In this document: positions 55,877 through 63,359 of the stretch, one piece after another
Numbering within the stretch: position 1 is the first letter of the stretch
Layout of the letters: the number at the start of each line of letters is the position of its first letter
Assembly: GCA_035968315.1 (NCBI GenBank)
Contig: JAVYIN010000005.1
Coordinates: 868,001-932,000, forward strand
Reading direction: 5' to 3'
Length of the DNA stretch: 64,000 nt
Source: Nitrospira sp.
GTDB lineage: Bacteria; Nitrospirota; Nitrospiria; Nitrospirales; Nitrospiraceae
Program-made: the position numbers and the translations under genes
The notes under the pieces: generated by a model
The model's input: the letters and a program-made list of their open reading frames with translations, nothing else
Told to the model about the DNA's origin: nothing
Database searches by the model: none

Positions 55877-57772
55877 TTACGGCATGGGCCGCACGGGCAC
55901 ATGCACATTGCGCCAGGGCGCAAACGGATTGGCCACCCCGGCCAGCGCAGGAGCCAGGCGCGGATGGTGCCGCAACAAGACCGACGTCATCGTATTCGCG
56001 CGAATCCACTCCATGCCCGCCGGCGTATAGACCTCGGGCCGGTAATCCTTCGTGAAAAACCGGTCGCTCTTCAAACGCCGCGACGCCATCAAAATAAAAA
56101 TGCGAAACGCCGTATCGCTGAACCCGAACCCCGCCGGCGGCTTCTCCGCAAACAATCCCACCTGGGTATCCACCAGCTCGATATCGCCCCCATAGAGCAC
56201 CGCCATCTCATCGGCCCACTCCGGATTCAACGCCTTGAAAGACGTCACGGGCTTCAACCGCAGCATGCGGCGGAAGTCGTTATACCGCGGCACGCCCCGC
56301 TCGCGGTCGCGCAAGATATCCAGCGCGGCCAAATCCAGAAACTCCGCCTGTCCCTGCAACGGCTTGATCCGTTTGAAGTGCTGCAAGCCACGTGGAAAGT
56401 TGCCCAGCGTGATGGCGCCGGGGTGCATCAGGCCGAACGAATAGAGCGCATTGTCCATCCCGATCGCGGGATCCAGCAGCACCGCGCGCGTCCCGTTGCC
56501 CTGCACCTCGGCAAAATCCTTGTAGACCGCCAGCCCCGGATCCGTCAGCGACGAGAAGCGGTACTCATCAGGAATCAACGGATGCAACCGGTACACCGCG
56601 GTAAACTCCTCCGTCAGACAGTAGGACGCGCCATGGTGATCCGTCGGCGTGCCGGGGATGCCCCACACCTCTTCGCTCTCCCCGACCGGTTCCAACAAGT
56701 TGTGCAGCCGTTCGCCAATCCCGCCCCACCAATTGCCGTTCATGCCGATTTGCAGCGAGGGCCGCGCCAGAATCCCCGGCGTCCATTCCACGGTGTGGAT
56801 CTTGGCGATCAGCACCGCATTGATGAGCCGGGCCTTTTGAAACAGCTGCTCATCGCTCCACTCCGGATAGTCCCGCTTCAAGCGGGCCGCGATCGCATTG
56901 TGCTCCCGCGCAAACAGGGTGTGGAGCAGGCTCAACCCCACCCAGTAATTGTCATTCATGCCCGTCAAATCCACACCCGGCAACAGAGGGTCGGTTTCCT
57001 GGGGCAGGACCTGATTCCCGCCCACCGCCTCGATCCGCATCAGCCCGTCCCGGTGCAGGCGGAGCGCGTCGCACCGCTCCTTCGAACTCCCATAAATTTG
57101 CGACGCATCCCACCAGTGGGTTTCGACATTCAAGAACGTCGGCGGTCCGGCCATGCAGTGCCTGGGTCTGGTGCGGTCCGGAAGCGTCTTTCGAATCTTC
57201 ATCGGATTGCGCCGGTCTGCGTCGTTGGGCCACACATCGTCCGGCCGGAGAGGCACCTCGTGAAACTCCTCCTCGCTCAATTCGTGCCGGACCCAGTCAT
57301 GCACCTGAAATTGAATCCACGCCGCCGCCAGAAGATTCAGGCTCGCCGCCGGAGTAAACTGCCGGCGCGTCATCAGGCGCAGGCTCACCTCGCGAGGATT
57401 CGGCGTCATCAGATGAAGCTGGTCGGGCCAGCCTTTATCGAGCGGAAGATTCCGTCCGAAGCGCGTGCCCGCGCTCCCCATCGCCGGATCCGCCAGGTCA
57501 TTGTGCGTGCCGTCTTCCCGGCGAGCCGCCAAATCGCTCTCGTGGAACGGACAGACCGGCGGTTCAGACACCGCCGGCAGCGTTCTCGTATCATGCAGAT
57601 TCCAGCGGCGCAGATCGTGGCGCAGCATCGGCAGATTGACCACCTGAGGGCTCAGGGCCGCCAGCAGATGAATCCGGCTATTGATGAACGGGAGTTTGTA
57701 CCAGGGCAAGATCCGATTGATCAGGCGAAAGAGCCAGGCCAGTCCATCCATCAGCCGCTGCGAGCGTGTCAT
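55877..57772 (-). CDS. Alpha-dioxygenase-like heme peroxidase (animal peroxidase/PIOX family)
   Basis: This 631-residue heme protein matches plant fatty-acid alpha-dioxygenases at every functional site that I can place. The distal heme His is in HDWVRHE (His158). The carboxylate-anchoring His and Thr are in KIHTVEWT (His326, Thr331). The radical Tyr and proximal His are in VYRLHPLIPDEY (Tyr394, His397), and the anchoring Arg is in MASRRLKSDRFF. Such enzymes make 2-hydroperoxy fatty acids. I chose the ATG at 57772 (AGGTAGG upstream). The frame is open to a GTG at 57817. It is the first gene of the block with the lipoxygenase-like protein and the kinase. Confidence 0.9.
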   Translation of the reverse strand: MTRSQRLMDGLAWLFRLINRILPWYKLPFINSRIHLLAALSPQVVNLPMLRHDLRRWNLHDTRTLPAVSEPPVCPFHESDLAARREDGTHNDLADPAMGSAGTRFGRNLPLDKGWPDQLHLMTPNPREVSLRLMTRRQFTPAASLNLLAAAWIQFQVHDWVRHELSEEEFHEVPLRPDDVWPNDADRRNPMKIRKTLPDRTRPRHCMAGPPTFLNVETHWWDASQIYGSSKERCDALRLHRDGLMRIEAVGGNQVLPQETDPLLPGVDLTGMNDNYWVGLSLLHTLFAREHNAIAARLKRDYPEWSDEQLFQKARLINAVLIAKIHTVEWTPGILARPSLQIGMNGNWWGGIGERLHNLLEPVGESEEVWGIPGTPTDHHGASYCLTEEFTAVYRLHPLIPDEYRFSSLTDPGLAVYKDFAEVQGNGTRAVLLDPAIGMDNALYSFGLMHPGAITLGNFPRGLQHFKRIKPLQGQAEFLDLAALDILRDRERGVPRYNDFRRMLRLKPVTSFKALNPEWADEMAVLYGGDIELVDTQVGLFAEKPPAGFGFSDTAFRIFILMASRRLKSDRFFTKDYRPEVYTPAGMEWIRANTMTSVLLRHHPRLAPALAGVANPFAPWRNVHVPVRPMP

Positions 57773-58140
57773 TGTGCGCCTACCTTTATCCGGCCTAGTG
57801 CCTAGGTCCTCAAACACGACAGGCCTGCCAAATCATCGATTCGGCAAGCCTGTTCATGAACCACGGAAGAATGAATATTCGGTCACATACCGTTCCGTCT
57901 GCACGTCAACTCCGCTCAATCTTCCGCGCAGCCTCAAAGCGGCCGCACACGGATCAGAAATTACGGGAGTGCTAGCAAGATACGCGCCCTCACCTCGTCA
58001 AAGTCCCCACGATCAGTTCCTAAATAAAGCCTCATAAACCAGCCGAAAAATACAATCAAACCATAGTTTTCAGTATTAATTCAGATACGCACACGTATAA
58101 AGACTGATACACTGACCGGCCTCCAAAGGCCCTGCGCGTG
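57773..58140. other. Intergenic region with an inverted repeat upstream of the alpha-dioxygenase gene
   Basis: ACAGGCCTGCC at 57819-57829 faces GGCAAGCCTGT at 57843-57853 (one mismatch, 13-base loop), 47 bases upstream of the alpha-dioxygenase start. It could be an operator for that gene or a terminator for the thiamine-binding-protein transcript, but no T-run follows. I see no gene in the remaining 280 bases, which are rather AT-rich near 58030-58090. Confidence 0.4.
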
Positions 58141-58449
58141 CTACTGTTTCACGCGCCGCTTCAATTGCTTTTCGACGGAAGCCACCTTGCTCACCAGCCG
58201 TCCGGAGTGGCCCTTGCGATAATCGACTTTGATCGTGCAGGAAATGCGGCCACAGTCTTTCCGCATCCGGTCGTAGCACTTCTTGACGACGCCGAACACC
58301 TCGTCCCATTCGCCTTCCAGCACCGTCCCCATCGGGTTGAGCCGATACTCCACGCCACTCTTATCGATGATGTCGAGCGACCGGGACACATACTTCCCTA
58401 CGCTCTCACCTTTCCCCAACGGAGACATGCTGAATTCCAATAAGACCAT
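58141..58449 (-). CDS. MTH1187-family thiamine-binding protein
   Basis: The 102-residue protein has the family features LLEFSMSPLGKGESVGKYV and YRLNPMGTVLEGEWDEVF. Relatives (also called DUF77/YqgV) bind thiamine or its HMP part and have a ferredoxin-like fold. It lies 14 bases downstream of the siroheme-synthase N-domain gene, probably in the same transcript. Confidence 0.88.
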   Translation of the reverse strand: MVLLEFSMSPLGKGESVGKYVSRSLDIIDKSGVEYRLNPMGTVLEGEWDEVFGVVKKCYDRMRKDCGRISCTIKVDYRKGHSGRLVSKVASVEKQLKRRVKQ

Positions 58450-58463
58450 CGTCGCGCTCTCCT

Positions 58464-59123
58464 CTATGTCGTTTTCGCCGCGGAAGCAGCCGCTCCCTGA
58501 CGAGCTCGCTCTTCCTGCCAGACCTTCGGATATTGCACTTTGCCCAACAGCCGGAACCCATCGAGCGCCTCACGAAGCAGCGTCCGGCGCTTCTCCGCAT
58601 CCGGTTCGTTCGCCTTGGCCTGCTCCCGGAGCTGCCCCAGCCATTCGACAAAAGCGGCAAACTCACTATCGAGAATCCGCTCCAAATCTTCTTTCATAAA
58701 TCCCGACAAGGCCGGCGCCATGCCGCTCGTACTGATCGCCACCCGGGCATGCCCGGAGGCCACCACAGCGGGCATCGTGACACTCGACGCCTCAGGCAAG
58801 TCCACCGACCAGAGAAGAAACCCTTTCTCGCGGGCCTTCGCCAGCAACATCTTGGCAAACTCCCGATCCCCTCGAATCATATTGAGGACCAGAATCGTCT
58901 GCTCCAAATCGGTTTCACGGAAATGCCGCCCGCGATGGATGACCTTCGCCGAGGCCGCCAATTGTTTCAGGGATTCATGCAACGTTGGGCTGATCACCGT
59001 CACCTTCGCACCGGACTCCAGCAGCCGCTGCGATTTCTCAGCCGCCTCTTCATCGCCGCCAATAACGACGACCGACCAGCCTTTCACATCAAGCACCAAG
59101 GGAAAACCAGGATTCGGGGCCAT
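58464..59123 (-). CDS. Precorrin-2 dehydrogenase / sirohydrochlorin ferrochelatase
   Basis: This is a Met8/CysG-N type protein of 219 residues with the NAD-binding start FPLVLDVKGWSVVVIGGDEEAAEK and the ISTSGMAPALSGFMKEDLE block. It oxidises precorrin-2 to sirohydrochlorin and may insert iron to make siroheme. The methyltransferase that makes precorrin-2 is encoded in the cobA-hemD fusion 23 kb away, so the CysG functions are split over two loci. Confidence 0.93.
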   Translation of the reverse strand: MAPNPGFPLVLDVKGWSVVVIGGDEEAAEKSQRLLESGAKVTVISPTLHESLKQLAASAKVIHRGRHFRETDLEQTILVLNMIRGDREFAKMLLAKAREKGFLLWSVDLPEASSVTMPAVVASGHARVAISTSGMAPALSGFMKEDLERILDSEFAAFVEWLGQLREQAKANEPDAEKRRTLLREALDGFRLLGKVQYPKVWQEERARQGAAASAAKTT

Positions 59124-59287
59124 ATCCTATTCCTCCATCCCGCACATCGCGCGTCAATCGTCCGTTCTCAACTCACTTGCCGCAAACGCCGTATCATACA
59201 ATAGGGCTTTCAGACCCGTAAACCGTGCCTTCCCTTTTTCTTTTTGATCTCTCTATAATGACGTCTTTCTTATGGCATGGAGGAACA

Positions 59288-59740
59288 ATGGCCGGCATGT
59301 CGGGCAAAGCAGTAGGAATGGCGGGGGGCATCATCGGCTTGGCGGCCATGGCCGCGTGGCTGGGCTTGGCGCACAGTTGCGATCCGCCGGCGGGAGAAGG
59401 CGTCATCGCCGGACGCGTCACCATCGCCTCGAATCTCGCCGATCAAGTGAAACCGACCGATGTCCTCTTCGTCATCGTGAAACGGCCCCAAGGCCCGCCA
59501 AGGCCCATCGCCGCCAAACGCATCGAGCATCCGACCTTTCCCGTCTCATTCGAAATTACCAACGCCGATGTCATGGTGGAGGGCTCGGAACTGCGGGGCA
59601 TGGTGGACGTGATCGCCAGACTCGATCGGGACGGACAAGCCGGCCCAGCTCAACCCGGCGACATCGAAGGACGCTACGCCAAGAACCCCACCCTCTCAGG
59701 CGGGCGCGATCTGGAAATCGTCTTAGACTCCGTCCACTGA
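59288..59740 (+). CDS. Exported stand-alone CcmI C-terminal-like domain protein
   Basis: The 150-residue protein has an N-terminal membrane or signal segment (about 8-27). A single beta-rich domain follows, with GEGVIAGRVTIASNLADQVK, DVLFVIVKRPQGPPRPIAAK and PGDIEGRYAKNP. That layout resembles the last domain of the cytochrome c maturation protein CcmI, without its TPR region. I chose the ATG at 59288 for the GGAGG just upstream. A TATAAT at 59254-59259 could be its -10 box. Function in heme or copper handling is a guess. Confidence 0.75.
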   Translation: MAGMSGKAVGMAGGIIGLAAMAAWLGLAHSCDPPAGEGVIAGRVTIASNLADQVKPTDVLFVIVKRPQGPPRPIAAKRIEHPTFPVSFEITNADVMVEGSELRGMVDVIARLDRDGQAGPAQPGDIEGRYAKNPTLSGGRDLEIVLDSVH

Positions 59741-59760
59741 GATAGCAGAAAATAAGCTTA

Positions 59761-59884
59761 CAGTCTGTTCAAACGCGTTTTCAGCAAGGCCGCAGGCGAG
59801 GCAAAACCGGAGGCGTAGCCTCTCGGCTACGTTGAGGATTTTGACGAGACGAGAACGCAGCTGAAGACGTGTTTCAACAGCCTG
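59761..59884. repeat. Palindromic intergenic repeat, copy B
   Basis: A 124-base element with inverted ends (CAG-CTGTT-AAAC at the left against GTTT-AACAG-CTG at the right) and a central GTAGCC-TCTC-GGCTAC hairpin. It shares the block order AGGCCGCAG, GGAGGCGTA, ACGTTGAG and GACGAGAACG-AGCTG with copy A at 4709-4831. It stops one base before the HNH-gene stop codon and again fills almost the whole gap between genes. Confidence 0.8.
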
Positions 59885-59885
59885 A

Positions 59886-60431
59886 TTAGGGTTCGGCGGG
59901 ATCGGCGTCCAACTCCATATTCCAATACAGATAGTCGCGCCAGCTTTCCGGCGTGTTGCGGATACCGATCGTGATCGTGATGACCGGACTCCAGCGCGGC
60001 TTCATCGGCCTCTTCTTCAACCGCATCCCGGCCTCTTCAGGCGTGCGCCCGCTCTTGCGGTTGTTGCAGCGCCAGCAAGCCGTGGTGATATTCTCCCAGG
60101 TCTTCTTCCCGCCTTTGGCAATCGGCACCACGTGATCGAAGGTGAGTTCTTCCGTCCTGAACTTCCGGTTGCAATACTGGCAGGTATAGCCGTCGCGCGT
60201 GAAAATGTTGATGCGGGAAAACTTCACCGCCCGGTGGCTGTCTTTTATCCGCACCAGCTTGAGCAGGCGCATGACCGCGGGCAGTTTGATCGAGAGGGAA
60301 ATACCGTGGATTTCACGGTCGTAGACTTCAAGGACTTCGACTTTACCCTGCCAGAGCAGAGCAATCGCTTTTTGCCAATGCACAACCCGCAGGGGTTCGT
60401 ACGTCGAGTTGAGCAGGAGCGTCATTTCCAT
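59886..60431 (-). CDS. HNH endonuclease family protein
   Basis: The 181-residue protein has a C-terminal HNH site: CQYCNRKF, LTFDHVVPIAKGG, and NITTACWRCNNRKSGRTPEEA with its second Cys pair. The N-terminal LLNSTYEPLRVVHWQKAIAL is typical of a widespread chromosomal HNH family of unknown role, distinct from restriction enzymes. It stands alone. Confidence 0.9.
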   Translation of the reverse strand: MEMTLLLNSTYEPLRVVHWQKAIALLWQGKVEVLEVYDREIHGISLSIKLPAVMRLLKLVRIKDSHRAVKFSRINIFTRDGYTCQYCNRKFRTEELTFDHVVPIAKGGKKTWENITTACWRCNNRKSGRTPEEAGMRLKKRPMKPRWSPVITITIGIRNTPESWRDYLYWNMELDADPAEP

Positions 60432-60592
60432 GCAACAACCTCATTCCTAACTGGACTCCTCAGCCGAACAGGCATCGAGAGGGTCAGGGGCATATTTCTT
60501 CCTTCTATGCCATAAGCACTGGGTGAAATCAAGCAACCCCGTATCCCGCGCCATCTGGACGCGAGGGCCATTTTTTTGAGACACTGCGCCGC

Positions 60593-60913
60593 ATGAGTGA
60601 ATTCGTGACAGTCGCCCCATTGGCCGACCTCCCGCCAGGAACCGGACGCACCGTGGACGTGAAGGGCATTTGGATCGCCCTCTATAACGTGGACGGAACC
60701 CTCTACGCCGTCGATAACACCTGCCCGCATGCAGGCGGGCCGCTCGGCGAAGGAAAGATGAAAGAGGGCATCGTGGAATGCCCCTGGCACGGCTGGAAAT
60801 TCGATGTGCGGACCGGACAGCGCGTCAACAATCCCAACTTCACCGTGGCCTGCTGCGACGTGCGCGTCGTCGAGGGCCAGATCCAGATCAAGCTCCCGGC
60901 AGACCTGGCATAG
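60593..60913 (+). CDS. Rieske [2Fe-2S] protein (NirD-like)
   Basis: A 106-residue soluble ferredoxin with the Rieske ligands CPHAGG (Cys44, His46) and CPWHGW (Cys63, His66). It resembles the small subunit of nitrite reductase and single-domain Rieske ferredoxins. It could pass electrons to an oxygenase or reductase not present here. A 3' fragment of a related gene lies at 61899-62030. Confidence 0.92.
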   Translation: MSEFVTVAPLADLPPGTGRTVDVKGIWIALYNVDGTLYAVDNTCPHAGGPLGEGKMKEGIVECPWHGWKFDVRTGQRVNNPNFTVACCDVRVVEGQIQIKLPADLA

Positions 60914-61029
60914 CTCGCACGCCACTCCACACGCCCGCCATCAGTGACCGAGAAGGTCACTTGATAGCTGGCACCGCTCTAATCCTCCGTAAGTATCGAA
61001 CCCTCTCCCGCAACGCCATTTTTCTTTCG

Positions 61030-61449
61030 TCACGCAAATCTTTTCACACCCGCCTTCCTTGCAGCTTTCTGCAAATCTTCATCGAGTGTGGCCAGTGGAA
61101 GGCCCAATCGCAAGGCAAGTTCGAGGTATGACGCATCATATGAGGACAGCTTGTACCGGCGCGCCAGCTGAAGCGTATGAGACAACGCATGGACAAACGT
61201 GGCTGAGTCCGCCTCGATATCCACATCTTCCAACATCTCAAGGAATGCCCCACTCCGGGCTTCCGTCACCAAGGCCTTCTCTTCCGCCTTGGCAATGACA
61301 TTCGCCACCTCCAAGCCCCAGGTCGCAGGGACAAGTGCTTGGGCCTCTTGCATCATATCCAACACTTTGCCGGCGTACGCGAGGTCTTGTGGCTTGCCAT
61401 CGCCGAAAAACCACCGCATGGTCACCGAATTATCAAGCACAAACCTCAC
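61030..61449 (-). CDS. PIN-domain toxin (VapC-like)
   Basis: The 139-residue PIN protein starts MRFVLDNSVTMRWFF with the first acidic metal ligand (Asp6). Further acidic sites are in LEVANVI and SSYDASYLELAL, and LATLDEDL follows. VapC toxins cut tRNA or rRNA. Its ATG overlaps the antitoxin stop by four bases. Confidence 0.9.
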   Translation of the reverse strand: MRFVLDNSVTMRWFFGDGKPQDLAYAGKVLDMMQEAQALVPATWGLEVANVIAKAEEKALVTEARSGAFLEMLEDVDIEADSATFVHALSHTLQLARRYKLSSYDASYLELALRLGLPLATLDEDLQKAARKAGVKRFA

Positions 61450-61688
61450 GCGCGCCCCTCCTCAAGAAGGGCCTTGATATCGACCCCACGCACCGGATCA
61501 GCCAGCATGAAAGCCTTCAGTTTTGCGGCTGCTGAAACTTTATCCTTGGCTCTTGCGCCCGCACTCGGCACGAGGTCCGCAATAGCTTCTCCTCGATTGG
61601 TAATCGTAAAACTCTTACCCGCCTTGACCTGCCGGAGCAATTCAGGAAGCTTCGTCTTCGCTTCATACGAACCAATTTCTGTCCTCAT
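61446..61688 (-). CDS. Phd/YefM-type antitoxin
   Basis: The 80-residue protein begins EIGSYEAKTKLPELLRQV, then GKSFTITNRGEAIADLVP, the DNA-binding domain of Phd/VapB-like antitoxins. The C-terminal part should neutralise the PIN toxin encoded downstream. GGAGGAG precedes the ATG at 61688. The frame is open further upstream only through the promoter. Confidence 0.9.
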   Translation of the reverse strand: MRTEIGSYEAKTKLPELLRQVKAGKSFTITNRGEAIADLVPSAGARAKDKVSAAAKLKAFMLADPVRGVDIKALLEEGRA

Positions 61689-61719
61689 GCGCTCCTCCTC
61701 TCGCCCCCATTTTCTACAG

Positions 61720-61751
61720 ACCAGTATATAGACCAGTCTGATACTGGTCAA
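61720..61751 (-). promoter_or_regulatory. Promoter with overlapping operator of the antitoxin-toxin pair
   Basis: On the minus strand TTGACC (61746-61751) and TATACT (61723-61728) are separated by 17 bases, close to the sigma-70 consensus. Three half-sites of the form ACCAGTMT overlap it: 61720-61727 and 61732-61739 on the plus strand and their inverse at 61741-61748. This fits autorepression by the antitoxin. Confidence 0.75.
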
Positions 61752-61835
61752 CAGCCACGCCAACGGAATAATGGGACCAGGCATGAGTGTTGACTTGTTT
61801 CGGCCTTGGATGGAGCAGCCTCACCGCTGACTCGC

Positions 61836-61860
61836 CACCCTCGCATTGACTTCGAGGGTG
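61836..61860 (+). other. Hairpin in the gap before the Rieske fragment
   Basis: CACCCTCG and CGAGGGTG form an eight-base stem around nine bases, followed by AGATTTATTT. It may be a remnant terminator. Nothing else is recognised from 61752 to 61890, and a run of nine G ends the stretch at 61899. Confidence 0.3.
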
Positions 61861-61898
61861 AGATTTATTTGAGGTCCTAAATACGTATCAGGGGGGGG

Positions 61899-62030
61899 GC
61901 TTGGCACGGCTGGAAATTCGATGTGCGAACCGGGCAGCGCGTCAACAATCCCAACTTCACCGTGACCTGCTACGAGGCACGCGTCGTCGAGGGCCAGATT
62001 CAGATCAAACTCCCGGAACATTTAGAATAA
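61899..62030 (+). pseudogene. 5'-truncated Rieske gene fragment
   Basis: From TGG at 61902 to a TAA at 62030 the frame reads WHGWKFDVRTGQRVNNPNF, then TVTCYEARVVEGQIQIKLP and EHLE. This is the C-terminal 42 residues of a protein very close to the Rieske protein at 60593-60913, differing in the last third. The first cluster motif (CPH) and the second Cys are missing, and a G9 run stands at the break. It is a remnant of a paralogue, not an exact copy. Confidence 0.85.
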
Positions 62031-62065
62031 CCGCATCTCTCGCCCCAAAAGCTCACCGCCATATC

Positions 62066-63345
62066 AAGGCCGGTGCTTGGATCAATCGAGGCTCCAACCG
62101 GGGCGTTTGACCCGAGGCTAAAGCTGAGCACGTTGGACTCCGGCCCAATGTTGGAGTCGTCCGGATCGGTGGCCGGAACCGTGAGGGTCAGCGTTCTCCC
62201 CTGCTCGACCGACTGGGCGGGAATCCCTGCAATCACCGGGGCATCATTCGTCGGGGTGATCGTGAAGGAGACCGTGGCGAGATTCGAGAAAGTGATCCCG
62301 TCGCTCACGCGATAGGTGAAGGAGTCGCTCAGCGTCTCGCTGCCGTTGTGGACGTAGGTAAAGCTACCGTCGGCGTTGAGTCTCAGCGTGCCATATAAAG
62401 GACTGCTGACAAGAGCGGCTGACAAGCCTGTTGGGGCCGTATCGGGGTCAGAATCGTTCTGCAGAAGGCCAGAGGCGAGAGACACGAGGCGAGTGGAACC
62501 TTCGGCGACAGAATAGGAGTCGTTGACGGCAACCGGTGCGACGGTCGGTGTGCCATCCGTGAGTAGCACGTTGTCGATGGTCACCGTGGAGGTCCGGTCG
62601 CCGAAGCCGAGCAGGTCGAACGAGAGCCGTGCCCCCGCCCCTGCCATGATGCCGGTCAGATCGATATTAACGACCCAGGCACGAGACGAGGGGCTAGAGG
62701 TGAGCAGCGTCACAGTCACACCCGGAGCCAAGAACATAGTGCCGTCGGCTTGGATGTTGAGCAACGAGTCGGTGTGATCCAGACCTCTAATGGTGAATGG
62801 TCGGAGTCGATTGACGTCCCCGAACCAGATAGACCAGACAGACCAAATAGACCTACATCGAGTGATGATGGGAGCCGGCGAATACCGGGGTCAATGGAGC
62901 CAGCCATGAGACGCGTGCCATCCACCGCGGAACTCACATGGCCCAAGCCCATCACGTGCCCGAGTTCATGCATGAGCACGGTCATGAGGTCGATCTTGCC
63001 TGCAGCGGCACCATTTGGGTCGGCTGATAGCTGATGGCTGATAGCAAGAATTCTTCACTCGTGAATGGCGTCGGATCCACGAACCACCCATACCCGGCGG
63101 CATCGGTATCCAGCGTGATCGTTGTGCCGGACGTGAGCGCCAGATACCCATCAGCCAGATCGGCAATAGTAATGGTGGCCTGGTTGAGCAGCGTGAGTTG
63201 ATCAAAAGAAAGTGACGAGTGACGCGTGAACAGTGATGGGTTCGATGCCTCAGGACTAGATAGACTAGACAGACCGAACAGACCAGACAGACCATTTCCC
63301 ACAGAAGGATTGACCACATTCCGATCAGGCGGTACAGTTTGGTTA
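62066..63345 (-). pseudogene. Decayed giant surface protein with metzincin-like HELGH motif and cadherin/VCBS-like repeats
   Basis: Three reading frames must be joined to follow the protein. The first (to about 63043) has ADLADGYLALTSGTTITLD and AAGYGWFVDPTPF. The second has LMTVLMHELGHVMGLGH, a zinc-binding motif as in serralysin-type proteins. The third (to 62066) has a beta-sandwich region and the VCBS/cadherin-type blocks DSYSVAEGSTRLV and PVIAGIPAQSVEQGRTL. Frame changes fall at a heptamer repeat (63023-63043) and at a C4/G4 run (62818-62821). The 3' end stops abruptly beside the Rieske fragment, and the 5' end stops at the FKBP-like gene. No start codon is visible. Confidence 0.8.
63023..63043. 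repeat. Three tandem heptamers at a frameshift site
   Basis: GCTGATA, GCTGATG, GCTGATA stand in tandem. A fourth unit would join the upstream frame to the HELGH frame without a stop, reading LLSAISYQLSADPNG. Loss of one unit by slippage explains the frameshift. Confidence 0.75.
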
Positions 63346-63359
63346 CCGAATGAGAGACT

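Noticed and set aside
55475-57805. A 776-codon open frame on the plus strand opposite the alpha-dioxygenase and lipoxygenase genes
   Set aside because: It is rich in Arg, His and Pro, has no recognisable motif, and lies fully antisense to two well-supported genes. GC-rich codon use creates such shadows.
58076-58309. Small minus-strand frame overlapping the thiamine-binding-protein gene
   Set aside because: It is out of frame with the recognised family protein and has no ribosome site.
60914-61898. Integrated element with attachment sites made by the two Rieske 3' ends
   Set aside because: There is no integrase, and the two ends differ at many bases, so a simple integration duplication is unlikely. 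It is kept only as a recombination scar.
62822-63295. Possible short CRISPR-like or minisatellite array
   Set aside because: The units are nine bases, degenerate and in frame with coding sequence, and there are no spacers.
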